A stretch of 64,000 nt of DNA from DASSUW01 sp963830725 (GCA_963830725.1 CAWHNO010000016.1:186001-250000), one strand, 5' to 3'; numbered from the stretch's first letter, positions 34,604-43,151 are shown. Notes: generated from the letters alone by a model not told the origin. Translations and numbers: made by a program.

Positions 34604-35266
34604 TCAGCGGGACGAGAAGATGTTCAGCAGCGAGATGAAGATGTTGACGATCGAGACGAAGATGCCGGTCGCGAGCCAGATCGTGTCGCGCTCGGTCCCG
34701 TGCTTGCGCAGGTAGTTGAAGTCGATGACGATGAGCAGCGTCGACAGCGCATAGATCCCTAGGCTGATCAGCGGGCTGATCGTGCCGCCGAACAGCGACC
34801 ACACGATCGTCCCGCAGCACGCCGCGAAGACGAGCAGCGAGACCGGCCGCATCCACGGCGCGAGATCCTTCGAGAGCGCGAAGCCGAGCGCGCCGGCGCC
34901 GAGCACGGTGGCCGCCGTGCCGGCGAAGGCCTGGGTGAGCGCCGCACTCTCGACGGTGGCGAAGTAGGCGATCACCGGGCCGAGCCCGAGGCCGATCAGC
35001 AGCGCCGTCGCGAACAGCCAGCCCATCGCGAACGCGCCGACGCGGAAGCGCTCCCCGGCGAACGACGAGACGAGCAGCATGCCGAAGCCGGCGAACGAGC
35101 AGATCCGCGCGGTGCCCAGCGCGAGATCCCGCCCGATCAGCGTGCCGAGAGCGCAGAACGCCAGCGCGATCGCGACCAGGAACAGGACCTGGCCCATCAG
35201 CTGGGTGGTGGAGATGGCGCGCGGGGCTGCGCCCTCGCGGAGGTAGGCGGTGCTCGTCTCGCTCAT
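34604..35266 (-). CDS. Bax inhibitor-1/YccA-family membrane protein
   Basis: A 220-residue protein with seven hydrophobic segments, the BI-1 (TMBIM) topology. The central segment VGAFAMGWLFATALLIGLGL and the C-terminal ISLGIYALSTLLIVIDFNYL, with its intramembrane aspartate, fit the family's proposed pH-gated calcium leak. The final helix is IFVSIVNIFISLLNIFSS. The cytosolic N-terminus is short. YccA relatives bind FtsH in other bacteria. It is likely co-transcribed with the downstream FHA gene, 20 bases away. Confidence 0.9.
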   Translation of the reverse strand: MSETSTAYLREGAAPRAISTTQLMGQVLFLVAIALAFCALGTLIGRDLALGTARICSFAGFGMLLVSSFAGERFRVGAFAMGWLFATALLIGLGLGPVIAYFATVESAALTQAFAGTAATVLGAGALGFALSKDLAPWMRPVSLLVFAACCGTIVWSLFGGTISPLISLGIYALSTLLIVIDFNYLRKHGTERDTIWLATGIFVSIVNIFISLLNIFSSR

Positions 35267-35299
35267 GGCGGAAAATGTACCCCTGAGAGGGGCCGTCCA

Positions 35300-36463
35300 T
35301 CACACCCTTTGGACGAGTGTCCCGGTCCCGAGGCCGCCACCGCAGCACATGGTCACGAGGCCGATCTCCTTGTCGGCGCGCTCGAGCTCGTGCAGCAGCG
35401 TCGTGAGCAGCCGCGCGCCGGTCGAGCCGAGGGGGTGGCCGAGCGCCATCGCGCCGCCGTTGACGTTGACGCGGTCCATGTCCGGGTCCAGCTCGCGCTT
35501 CCAGGCCAGCACGACGGGGGCGAACGCCTCGTTGATCTCGACGAGATCGATGTCGTCCATCGTCATGCCGTTGCGCTCCAGCAGCTTGCGCGTGGCCGGG
35601 ATCGGGCCGGTGAGCATCATCACGGGGTCGACGCCGACCGTCGTCTGGTCGATGATCCGCGCCCGCGGCTCGACGCCCAGCTCGGCCGCCTTGTCGGCGC
35701 TCATGAGCAGCACCGCGGCCGCGCCGTCGGAGATCTGCGACGAGTTGCCGGCCGTGATCCTGCCGTCGGGCCGGAAGGCCGGCTTGAGGCCGGCCAGCGC
35801 CTCGAGGCTGGTGTCGGGCCGGATGCCCTGGTCGGACACGTACGTGGAGCCGTTCACGGCGAACGGGATCGTCTCGCGCTCGAAGCGGCCCTCCTCGGTC
35901 GCCCGCGCGGCGAGCTGGTGCGAGCGCACGGCCAGCTCGTCCATCTCCGACCGCGGGATCTCCCACTGGTCGGCGATCATCTCGGCCGAGATGCCCTGCG
36001 GGACGAGGTTGTAGCGCTCCAGCAGCTCCGGCGGCCACGGCGAGCCGACGTCGTCGACCCACTTGAAGCCGACGCCCATCGGGACGTGCCCCATGTGCTC
36101 GACGCCGCCGCCGATCACCACGTCGTGCACGCCGGCGGCGATCAGCGCGGCGCCGAAGTTGACGGCCTGCTGAGCCGAGCCGCACTGACGGTCGACCGTG
36201 GTGGCCGGCGTCTCGATCGGCAGCCCGGCCTGCAGCCAGGCGTTGCGGCCGACGTTGAACATCTGCTCGCCGTACTGCTGCACGCAGCCGCAGATCACGT
36301 CCTCGACGGCCTCGGCATCAATACCCGCGCGCTCGATCACCTCGGTGTAGGTCCTGCCGAGCAGCTCGTTCGGGTGCGTGTCCTTGTAGTAGCCCTTCTC
36401 CGGGTGCCCGCGCCCGATCGGGGTGCGGACCGCCTCGACGATGACCACTTCGCGACCGTTCAT
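35300..36463 (-). CDS. Acetyl-CoA acyltransferase (thiolase)
   Basis: A 387-residue thiolase catalysing thiolytic cleavage of 3-ketoacyl-CoA, or the reverse condensation. The nucleophilic cysteine is in TTVDRQCGSAQQAVNFGA (about residue 93), the histidine in NGGAMALGHPLGSTGARLL and the second cysteine in TMCCGGGLGTGTLVQRV. The length and motifs are complete. It is divergent from the 3-hydroxyacyl-CoA dehydrogenase gene, with which it would form the last two steps of beta-oxidation. A palindromic site lies in the shared gap. Confidence 0.94.
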   Translation of the reverse strand: MNGREVVIVEAVRTPIGRGHPEKGYYKDTHPNELLGRTYTEVIERAGIDAEAVEDVICGCVQQYGEQMFNVGRNAWLQAGLPIETPATTVDRQCGSAQQAVNFGAALIAAGVHDVVIGGGVEHMGHVPMGVGFKWVDDVGSPWPPELLERYNLVPQGISAEMIADQWEIPRSEMDELAVRSHQLAARATEEGRFERETIPFAVNGSTYVSDQGIRPDTSLEALAGLKPAFRPDGRITAGNSSQISDGAAAVLLMSADKAAELGVEPRARIIDQTTVGVDPVMMLTGPIPATRKLLERNGMTMDDIDLVEINEAFAPVVLAWKRELDPDMDRVNVNGGAMALGHPLGSTGARLLTTLLHELERADKEIGLVTMCCGGGLGTGTLVQRV

Positions 36464-36526
36464 GTCTTCGGAGCCTCCACGTTTGACCGGCGCACAGGGT
36501 CGCGCCTAGGCGTAGTGTACGGCCAT

Positions 36527-36540
36527 TGACTGACCAGTCA
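36527..36540. promoter_or_regulatory. Operator-like palindrome between beta-oxidation genes
   Basis: TGACTGACCAGTCA: 6-bp arms TGACTG/CAGTCA around a 2-bp centre. It lies in the 95-bp gap between the divergent thiolase and dehydrogenase starts, 18 bases before the GTG at 36559. Palindromes of this kind are typical TetR/FadR-type operators for fatty-acid degradation genes, so one site could control both directions. The cognate regulator is not identified. Confidence 0.6.
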
Positions 36541-36558
36541 GCCAACCGGGAGCCAGCA

Positions 36559-37356
36559 GTGTCTGAACGAGTCGGAATCGCCGGAAGCGGAGCCATCGCG
36601 TGCGGCCTCGCGGCCGTGGCCGCCCAGCGCGGCGACGTGGTGGTACTGGCGCGCTCCGACGGCTCGGCGGAGAAGGCGGACCGCCGGGTCAGGGCGCTGT
36701 GCGAGAAGGCCGGCGTGAGCGTCAACGGCAACGTCCACGTGACCTGTGACAGCGCCGATCTGGCGCATGTGAGCTTCGTCGTCGAGGCGATCGTCGAGGA
36801 CCCGAGCGCCAAGGGCTCGCTGATGAGCGAGCTCGACGCCCAGCTCCCCGACGACGCGATCCTCGCCACGACCACCTCCTCGCTCTCGATCTCCGAGCTG
36901 GCCGCGGCCTCGGGCCGCCCCGACCGCTTCGTCGGGCTGCACGTCTTCAACCCCGTGCCCAAGATGGACCTGGTCGAGCTCGCCTTTCCGGAGGCGGCCA
37001 GCGAGCGCACGCGCGCGCGGGCGTGGGCGCTGTGCGCGGCGCTCGGCAAGACGGCGGTCGAGGTGCCGGACACACCCGGCTTCGTGGTCAACCGCCTCCT
37101 GTTCCCGTACCTGTTCGAGGCCGTCCGCCTGATGGAGCGCACCGGGCTCGAGCCGGAGGCGATCGACACCTGCATCAAGCTCGGCGCCGGCCACCCGCTC
37201 GGGCCGCTGGCGCTGCTCGACCTCGTCGGCCTCGACGTCTCGGCCGCGATCGGGCGCACGATCGGCGCCGAGGTGCCCGAGCGCGTCGAGCGGATGATCG
37301 CCGCGGGCGCGCTCGGGCGGAAGGCCGGGCGCGGCTTCTACACGTACGACGGCTGA
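36559..37356 (+). CDS. 3-Hydroxyacyl-CoA dehydrogenase
   Basis: A 265-residue NAD-dependent dehydrogenase of the 3-hydroxyacyl/3-hydroxybutyryl-CoA family. The dinucleotide motif is RVGIAGSGAIACGLAAVAAQ, the catalytic region FVGLHVFNPVPKMDLVE contains the active histidine, and DTPGFVVNRLLFPYLFEAV with GAGHPLGPLALLDLVGLDV completes the signature. The GTG at 36559 is chosen because GGGAG precedes it at good spacing. The upstream TTG at 36526 would place the operator inside the gene. It is divergent from the thiolase and convergent with the acyl-CoA ligase. Confidence 0.92.
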   Translation: MSERVGIAGSGAIACGLAAVAAQRGDVVVLARSDGSAEKADRRVRALCEKAGVSVNGNVHVTCDSADLAHVSFVVEAIVEDPSAKGSLMSELDAQLPDDAILATTTSSLSISELAAASGRPDRFVGLHVFNPVPKMDLVELAFPEAASERTRARAWALCAALGKTAVEVPDTPGFVVNRLLFPYLFEAVRLMERTGLEPEAIDTCIKLGAGHPLGPLALLDLVGLDVSAAIGRTIGAEVPERVERMIAAGALGRKAGRGFYTYDG

Positions 37357-38873
37357 CCGCCGGCCGCGCGGCGCGCCACCAGCGCCGGCTCGTCCCTCAA
37401 CGCGCGGCGAAGCAGCTTCCCGGCGGGCGTTCGCGGCAGCGAGTCGACGAACCGGACCTCGTGCAGCCGCTTGTGGGGCGCGACGCGCTCGGCCACCCAG
37501 GCCATCAGCCCCTCGCCGTCCAGCTCTCCGCGCGCGACCACGAAGGCGACCGGGACCTCGCCGCGGCGCTCGTCCGGCCGCCCGACGACGGCTGACTCCG
37601 CGACCGCCGGGTGCGCGGCGAGCACGGCTTCCAGCTCAGCGGGCGCGACCTGGTGCGCGTTGACCTTGATCAGGTCCTTCAGGCGGTCGACCACGAACAC
37701 GTTGCCGTCCGCGTCCACGTGCCCGAGATCGCCGCTGTGGACCCAGCCGTCGGGGTCGATCAGCTCGGCCGTCGCCTCCGGCCGGCCGAGGTAGCCGGCC
37801 ATCGTCTGCGGGCCGCGGATCAACAGCTCGCCGTCGTCGGCGACCCGCAGCTCGGTGTTCGGCGCGATCCGCCCGGCCGAGCCGGGGACGGTGCCGAGGC
37901 GGCGGTCGGGGATCGCCGCGCACGCGGTGGTCTCCGTCAGCCCGTAGCCCTGGCCGACGACGGCGTGTGGGAACCGCTCGGCCACCGCTCGCTGGAGCGG
38001 CGCGCCCAGCGGCGCGCCGCCGGAGACGATGAGCTGCAGCGACGGCAGCTCGACAGGCTGGGCGGCCAGGAAGCCGAGCACCGGCGGCGGCACGATCAGC
38101 ACGGTGACCCCCTGGACGTCAGCCGCGAACGTGCGCGGGTCGAAGCGCGGCAGCATCACCAGGCGCGCGCCGGCGGCCAGGCCGCAGCCGAGCGTGATGA
38201 CGAAGCCCATCACGTGGTGGAGCGGCGGCAGCAGCGCCACCACGTCGTCGGCGGTCAGCCGCAGCCCGCGCTGCGCCTGACGGACGGCCGTGACGAGGTT
38301 GGCATGGGTGAGGACGACGCCCTTGGGCACGCCGCTGGTGCCGCTCGAATAGGGCAGCAGCGCCGGGGCGTCCGGCGACACGCGCGCGGCTCGCGCCGGC
38401 CCGGTCTCGGCGAGCAGCGCCGGCCCCATCTCGATGACCTCGACGCCCTCGCCCGGCGGCATCGTCGCGGCGTTCGAGGCGCCCGCGACCGGCTCGGTCG
38501 TCGCGGCGTTCGAGGCGCCCGCGACCGGCGCGGTCACGAGGATCGAGGCGCCGGAGTCGGCGAGCTGGCGCTCGACCTCCGGCGGCGTGGCCGCCGGGTT
38601 GATGCCCGTGACCGCGCCGCCCGCGGTCATCGCCCCCAGCGCCACGCCGACCCACGGCGCCATGTTCGGCGCCTTGATGGCGAGCACGTCGCCCGGCCCG
38701 AAGCCGCGCGAGGCGAGCAGCGCCGTGACCCGCTCGACCCGCGACGCCAGCGTCGCATAGCTCAGCTCCGCCGGCCCATCGACCAGCGCGATCCGCTCTG
38801 AACGGCCGCCGACCAGCTCGTGGAACGTGGTGCCGCCGGCCTGGACCGGCTCGTAGCTGCTCGCGTACGGCAT
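37338..38873 (-). CDS. AMP-forming acyl-CoA (or coumarate-CoA-like) ligase
   Basis: A 511-residue class I adenylate-forming enzyme. The P-loop motif is LLPYSSGTSGVPKGVVLTH, followed by GYGLTETTACAAIPD, WVHSGDLGHVDADGNVFVVD and the catalytic lysine in PRTPAGKLLRRAL. It activates a carboxylic acid to its CoA thioester. The chain length preferred is not readable. The ATG at 38873 has GGAGG seven bases upstream; the frame upstream of it only translates the palindromic operators. A perfect 30-bp repeat (38464-38493 and 38500-38529, 36-bp period) duplicates 12 residues around PVAGASNAAT in a surface loop. It overlaps the dehydrogenase 3' end by 19 bases. Confidence 0.93.
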   Translation of the reverse strand: MPYASSYEPVQAGGTTFHELVGGRSERIALVDGPAELSYATLASRVERVTALLASRGFGPGDVLAIKAPNMAPWVGVALGAMTAGGAVTGINPAATPPEVERQLADSGASILVTAPVAGASNAATTEPVAGASNAATMPPGEGVEVIEMGPALLAETGPARAARVSPDAPALLPYSSGTSGVPKGVVLTHANLVTAVRQAQRGLRLTADDVVALLPPLHHVMGFVITLGCGLAAGARLVMLPRFDPRTFAADVQGVTVLIVPPPVLGFLAAQPVELPSLQLIVSGGAPLGAPLQRAVAERFPHAVVGQGYGLTETTACAAIPDRRLGTVPGSAGRIAPNTELRVADDGELLIRGPQTMAGYLGRPEATAELIDPDGWVHSGDLGHVDADGNVFVVDRLKDLIKVNAHQVAPAELEAVLAAHPAVAESAVVGRPDERRGEVPVAFVVARGELDGEGLMAWVAERVAPHKRLHEVRFVDSLPRTPAGKLLRRALRDEPALVARRAAGGQPSYV

Positions 38874-38885
38874 GCTCAAACCTCC

Positions 38886-38934
38886 TTTGACACGTGTCAA
38901 ACGAGAGTAGCGCGAGCCTTTGACACGTGTCAAA
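38886..38934 (-). promoter_or_regulatory. Promoter with two identical 16-bp palindromic operators
   Basis: TTTGACACGTGTCAAA, a perfect 16-bp palindrome, occurs at 38919-38934 and again at 38886-38901, 33 bp apart. Each palindrome contains TTGACA, an ideal -35 box. From the upstream copy, the minus strand reads TTGACA, 18 bases, then TACTCT as -10 (about 38909-38904), and the second operator covers the start point. The ribosome site GGAGG of the ligase gene follows at once. This is a classic double-operator repression layout, probably for a TetR-type acyl-CoA-responsive regulator. Confidence 0.75.
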
Positions 38935-38949
38935 CGCCGCCGCGGCGAA

Positions 38950-39075
38950 TGTTTAGTTCACATTGAGAGAAGGTTGGGATATTGCCAGTGCGACGAACGT
39001 ACCCTCATCGCACCCCTCCTCCAGAAACACTTGAGCCCGGCTCGCTCCCCTGAGCCGGGCTCTTGTGTTCTCTCG
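38950..39075 (+). ncRNA. Candidate small RNA with two hairpins
   Basis: No open frame of credible coding character covers this gap. The plus strand carries a first hairpin at 38988-39013 (GTGCGA/TCGCAC, C-containing loop) and a strong second one at 39033-39062 followed by a T-rich stretch. A possible promoter is TTCACA (38957-38962), 17 bases, TATTGC (38980-38985), though that would start inside the first hairpin. The two C-rich-loop hairpins loosely recall the actinobacterial 6C RNA, but I cannot confirm it. Confidence 0.3.
39033..39072 (+). terminator. Strong intrinsic terminator-like hairpin
   Basis: A perfect 11-bp stem GAGCCCGGCTC/GAGCCGGGCTC with an 8-base loop (GCTCCCCT), followed by TTGTGTTCTC on the plus strand. 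No plus-strand gene ends before it, which is why a small RNA is suspected upstream. On the minus strand it would act after the CNNM gene's upstream neighbour only if transcription came from the left, so plus is the more sensible direction. The remaining bases to 39211 show nothing else I can name. Confidence 0.6.
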
Positions 39076-39211
39076 GTCGATCCTCCCCAGGATCTCCCTC
39101 TCTCCTCCTCAACCGCCGAAGCGGCCAGTCGGTTGCCGGGCAAGGTAGCGCGTCCGGCGGGTTTGTGCAATTCCGCGCGAAGTTTCGATTCGCAACCGCG
39201 CGTCAAGGGCG

Positions 39212-40513
39212 TCAGGCTGCGGCGCGCCGCTCGCGGATCCGGACCGCCTCGATCCGGTTCTCGCGCACCGACTCGACGCGGATCGAGTAGCCGTTGTGGG
39301 TGATCGTGTCCCCACGCTTGGGCAGCCGGCCCAGCTCGCCGAACACGAAGCCGCCGACCGAGTTGTAGGCGTCGGAGTCGACCGGCAGCTCGAGCCCGTA
39401 GTCGGCGAGGTCGGTGATGGCGACGTGGCCGCGGACGAACCAGTCGCCGTTGGCGAGCCGCCGGACCGCCCCGCCGAGCGGGTCGGTCTCGTCGTCGATC
39501 TCGCCCACGACCTCCTCGATGATGTCCTCGACCGTGACGATCCCGGCGGTGCGCCCGTACTCGTCGATGACGACGGCGAGCGAGCTGCGCTGGCGCTGGA
39601 GATCGGCCAGCAGGTCGTCGAGCGGCTTGGTCTCGGGCACGATCGGCGCCTCGCGCACGAGGTCGTCGATCCGGCTATCCGGCCCCTCGGTGAGCAAGAG
39701 CTGGGCGAGCGAGTTCGCGTGGACGATGCCCTTCACGCGATCGTGGTTCTCGTCCTCGGTCACCACGAGGCGCGTGTGGCCGGAGGAGACGCAGCGCCGG
39801 AGCGCGGTCTCGACGTTCTCGGACAGGTCGACGGTCACCACCGCGGGCGCCGGCGTCATCACCTGGCGGGCCTGCTGCTCGTGCAGGTGGAACACGCCGG
39901 TGAGCATCTGCGCCTCGCCGACGTCGAGCTTGCCGCCGGTGAGGGACTGGGCGATCAGCACCTTGAGCTCCTCGGGCGAGCCGCCCTCCTCGAACTCGTT
40001 CGTGGAGCGGATCCCGACCAGCCTCAGCATCCAGTTCGACGCCGTGTTGAGAACGTGGATGAACGGGTTGAAGACCCGCGTGAAGACGTGCAGCGGCCGG
40101 GCGATCCGGAACGCGACGCGCTCGGCCCGGTTGATCGCGTAGATCTTCGGCACCTGCTCGCCGATCGTGATGTGCAGCGAGGTGGTGATCAGGTACGCGA
40201 GGAAGATCGAGATCGTGAGCGTGACCCCGTGCGGCAGCTCCTCGCCGAGCAGGCTCTCGAAGATGTCCGCGACCGCCGGCTCGCCGAGGAAGCCGATGCC
40301 CAGCGAGGTGAAGGTGATGCCGAGCTGGCACGCGGCCAGGTAGCGGGAGAGGTCGTCGAGCTGGCGCAGCACGAGCCGGGCGTTGCGCTTGCCCTCCTCG
40401 GCCGCCTCCTCCACGCGCGAGCGGCGAATGCGCACGAGCGCGAACTCCGCGGCCACGAAGAAGCCGTTGAGCAGGACCAACACGACGACGGCCAGCAGCA
40501 GCAGGACGGTCAT
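39212..40513 (-). CDS. CNNM/CorC-type membrane protein with CBS domains
   Basis: A 433-residue member of the hemolysin-C/CorC family. An N-terminal CNNM domain with four membrane segments (residues 1-190, beginning LLLLAVVVLVLLNGFFVAAE) is followed by paired CBS domains (VMTPAPAVVTVDLSEN and LAVVIDEYGRTAGIVTVEDI) and a C-terminal transporter-associated domain (LGRLPKRGDTITHNGYSIRV). Such proteins export Mg2+ or protect against divalent cations. Length and order are standard. Confidence 0.93.
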   Translation of the reverse strand: MTVLLLLAVVVLVLLNGFFVAAEFALVRIRRSRVEEAAEEGKRNARLVLRQLDDLSRYLAACQLGITFTSLGIGFLGEPAVADIFESLLGEELPHGVTLTISIFLAYLITTSLHITIGEQVPKIYAINRAERVAFRIARPLHVFTRVFNPFIHVLNTASNWMLRLVGIRSTNEFEEGGSPEELKVLIAQSLTGGKLDVGEAQMLTGVFHLHEQQARQVMTPAPAVVTVDLSENVETALRRCVSSGHTRLVVTEDENHDRVKGIVHANSLAQLLLTEGPDSRIDDLVREAPIVPETKPLDDLLADLQRQRSSLAVVIDEYGRTAGIVTVEDIIEEVVGEIDDETDPLGGAVRRLANGDWFVRGHVAITDLADYGLELPVDSDAYNSVGGFVFGELGRLPKRGDTITHNGYSIRVESVRENRIEAVRIRERRAAA

Positions 40514-40674
40514 CGGCGAGCCGCGGGGCGCGCGCGTAGCGCGCCGCTACTTCGGGAGCTGTCGTCGTCGTTCATCAGGCGACGGGGGACATGGTACCCA
40601 CGTCACAGCGCGGAGATGCGGCGGCCCATCTCGTGGTCGTTCTCCTGGCTCCACCCGCTCATATCCTTCCCGGG

Positions 40675-41565
40675 ATGCGGATCGTGTCGCTCGTGCCCTC
40701 GGCCACCGAGATGCTGTTCGCCCTCGGGGTCGGCGACGAGGTCACCGCCGTCACCCACGAGTGCGACCACCCGGCGGAGGCGGTCGAGCTGCCGAAGGTC
40801 ACCCGCGACGTCATCGGTCCCGGCCTGCCGCCCGACGAGATCGACCGCGCCGTGAGGGCGCTGACCGAGCAGGGCAAGGCGATCTACGAGCTGGACGAGG
40901 ACGCCCTGCGGCGCCTGCAGCCCGACCTGATCGTGACGCAGGCGCTATGCGCGGTCTGCGCGGTCTCCTACGACGACGTGCGCGCCGTAGCCGAGCGCCT
41001 GGACTCGCAGCCACAGGTGCTCGCGCTCGACCCGCACACGCTCGGCGAGATGCTGGGCGACGTCCGCACGCTGGCCCAGGCCACCGACGCCAAGGACGCC
41101 GGCGTCGCGCTCGTCCAGGACGCCGCCTCGCGGATCGACCGTGTGCGGCTCGCCGTGCGCGCGGCCGAGCCGGTCAGCGTCGCCGCGCTCGAGTGGCTCG
41201 ACCCGGTGTTCGTGGCCGGCCATTGGACCCCGCAGCTGATCGAGTACGCCGGCGGCTACGACGTGCTCGGGATGCCGGGCGAGCACTCCGAGCAGCGAAG
41301 CTGGGACGAGGTCCGGGCCGCGCAGCCCGAGGTCGTCGTGGTCATGCCGTGCGGCTACGACGCCGACCGCGCGCTCGAGGAGGCCGAGACCTACGCCGAC
41401 GAGCTCGCCTCGCTCGGCGCCCGCCGCGTGGTGGCCGTCGACGCCGCCGGCCTGTTCTCGCGCCCCGGCCCGCGGCTGATCGAGGGCCTCGAGCTGCTCG
41501 GCCACATCCTGCACCCGGACCGGCTGCCCGACGCGCCCGGGCCGGTGCTCGAAGTCGTGCTCTAG
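40675..41565 (+). CDS. BtuF-like substrate-binding protein
   Basis: A 296-residue protein of the helical-backbone binding fold used by BtuF and related cobalamin or siderophore receptors. It starts RIVSLVPSATEMLFALGVGD, the near-universal BtuF N-terminus, with THECDHP next and LQPDLIVTQALCAVCAVSY in the middle. No signal peptide or lipobox is visible from the ATG at 40675, so it may be cytoplasmic or not linked to an importer. No permease or ATPase lies nearby. The upstream gap (40514-40674) holds a short GC hairpin but no recognisable cobalamin riboswitch. Confidence 0.82.
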   Translation: MRIVSLVPSATEMLFALGVGDEVTAVTHECDHPAEAVELPKVTRDVIGPGLPPDEIDRAVRALTEQGKAIYELDEDALRRLQPDLIVTQALCAVCAVSYDDVRAVAERLDSQPQVLALDPHTLGEMLGDVRTLAQATDAKDAGVALVQDAASRIDRVRLAVRAAEPVSVAALEWLDPVFVAGHWTPQLIEYAGGYDVLGMPGEHSEQRSWDEVRAAQPEVVVVMPCGYDADRALEEAETYADELASLGARRVVAVDAAGLFSRPGPRLIEGLELLGHILHPDRLPDAPGPVLEVVL

Positions 41566-41569
41566 TGCC

Positions 41570-42418
41570 CTAGAACCCGAGGCTCGTGGCCTTCGCGTCG
41601 CTGACGACGATCGCGCCGACGATCGAGACGAGGCCGACGGCCACGCAGGCCAGCACCGGGTAGAGGTCGCCGCGGCGAGTCGCGCCCAGGCGCTCGATCG
41701 CGATCGCGGCGATCGCGCCGCCGACCAGGCCGCCCACGTGCCCACCGATCGAGATGTTCAGGCCCGGGAACACGAAGGGCAGCGCGAGGTTGAGCAGGAT
41801 CACGGGGCCCAGGCCCGACCGCCACGGATCGATGCCGCGCGCGCGCTGGAACACGAACGCGGCGGCCATCAGCCCGAACACGGCGCCCGAGGCGCCGACC
41901 GTCAGCGCCGTCGGCTCCGCCGCCAGCGCGCCGAACGAGCCGGCCAGCAGCGACGCGAAGTAGAGCGCGATGAAGCGCACGTGCCCCAGCACCGGCTCGA
42001 GCATCGTCCCCAGCCAGTACAGGATGTACATGTTGAAGGCGATGTGCAGGATGTTGTCCGGGTCGTGCAGGAAGGCGCCCGTGACCAGCCGCCAGTACTC
42101 GCCCTCGGCGACGCCGATCGGCTCGCCGTTGAGCAGGTTGATCCCGATCGTGCCGAGATCGAAGTAGACCGAGCTCGTGTCACCGCCCGACACGAAGGTG
42201 CCGAGGAACAGCACCACGTTGACGCCGATCAGGATGTACGTGACCGTCGGCGGGGCGTAGACGTTGCGCAGCGTGCGGACCGGCGTCTTCTGCCGCGAGC
42301 ACTCAGGGCAGCGCATGCCGACCGGCGTCGCGGTCATGCAGTCGGGGCAGATCGGCCTTCCGCAGTTGGAGCACGAGACGCCCGTCTCGCGGCCGGGGTG
42401 GCGGTAGCAGACGGCCAT
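41570..42418 (-). CDS. Rhomboid intramembrane serine protease with N-terminal zinc finger
   Basis: A 282-residue rhomboid. The first 45 residues form a B-box-like zinc finger (CYRHPGRETGVSCSNCGRPI, CPDC, CPEC). Six membrane segments follow. The catalytic serine is in VGASGAVFGLMAA and the histidine in SIGGHVGGLVGGAIA. HIAFNMYILYWLG provides the conserved His/Asn of helix 2. The ATG at 42418 is preferred to an in-frame TTG four codons earlier. It is convergent with the BtuF-like gene, four bases away. Zinc-finger rhomboids are common in actinobacteria. Confidence 0.92.
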   Translation of the reverse strand: MAVCYRHPGRETGVSCSNCGRPICPDCMTATPVGMRCPECSRQKTPVRTLRNVYAPPTVTYILIGVNVVLFLGTFVSGGDTSSVYFDLGTIGINLLNGEPIGVAEGEYWRLVTGAFLHDPDNILHIAFNMYILYWLGTMLEPVLGHVRFIALYFASLLAGSFGALAAEPTALTVGASGAVFGLMAAAFVFQRARGIDPWRSGLGPVILLNLALPFVFPGLNISIGGHVGGLVGGAIAAIAIERLGATRRGDLYPVLACVAVGLVSIVGAIVVSDAKATSLGF

Positions 42419-42446
42419 CTGGGACCGCAAGCTAGCAGCGGTGTCT

Positions 42447-43151
42447 TCAGGAGAGCTCAGCGGACATCAGCAGCTCGCCCGTCGGCTCGTCCGACCCCCC
42501 GTCGGACGGCTCGTCGGTGACCAGTACCTGCTGGATGTCGTCGACCGATCCCGGGATCGCGGCCACGGCCGAGCCGTCGCCGCGCGGCGTGAACAGCACG
42601 TCGGTCGGCTGCGGCGTGGTGGACCCCTTCGGCATCACCCAGACCTCGTAGGCGCGACGATCCGGCGGGGCGGGCCAGTTCTGCGCCACGAGCGTGGCCT
42701 GGTCGCCCTCGACCCGCACCTCGGCGCTCGCGCCGGCCGCCTCGACTGTCGCGGGGATGGTGCGCGTGTCCGGTGCGCTCAACGAGGTCCCGACCAGCAC
42801 GCCGGCGATCAGCAACGCGGCGGCGACCGGGGCGAGCCGCCAGCCGCTGAGCCACGAGCCGCGCCGGCGACGCTCGGTGCGCTGCGGCCGGTCGGCGCCG
42901 GCGCCCGCCGCGCCGAGCAGCGTGGCCTCGCGCTCGACCTCGGCCATGATGCGGTCCTTGAGCTCCCGCGGCGGCTCCATCAGCGGCGACGCCATCGGCA
43001 GCGCCTCGGCCGCCGGCCGCAGCTCGTCGACCTCCTCGCGGCAGGCCGCGCACGTACTCAGGTGGACCTCGAACTCCTCCCGCTCGGCGACGGCCATGGC
43101 GCCCAGCACGTAGGCGGCCGCCGTGTCGTTCCAGCGCGCGTGATCGTTCAT
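42447..43151 (-). CDS. RskA-type anti-sigma factor
   Basis: A 234-residue membrane protein. The N-terminal cytoplasmic domain has a zinc-binding anti-sigma motif (FEVHLSTCAACREEVDEL, near residues 27-45). One membrane helix (LAPVAAALLIAGVLVGTSLS) is followed by an extracytoplasmic RskA domain (RRAYEVWVMPKGSTTPQPT). It would hold the adjacent sigma factor at the membrane until regulated proteolysis. The start overlaps the sigma gene's end by four bases (ATGA), showing coupled expression. Confidence 0.9.
   Translation of the reverse strand: MNDHARWNDTAAAYVLGAMAVAEREEFEVHLSTCAACREEVDELRPAAEALPMASPLMEPPRELKDRIMAEVEREATLLGAAGAGADRPQRTERRRRGSWLSGWRLAPVAAALLIAGVLVGTSLSAPDTRTIPATVEAAGASAEVRVEGDQATLVAQNWPAPPDRRAYEVWVMPKGSTTPQPTDVLFTPRGDGSAVAAIPGSVDDIQQVLVTDEPSDGGSDEPTGELLMSAELS

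Noticed and set aside
40514..40674. Cobalamin riboswitch upstream of the BtuF-like gene
   Set aside because: The gap holds only a short GC hairpin; none of the conserved cobalamin-aptamer blocks could be found on either strand.
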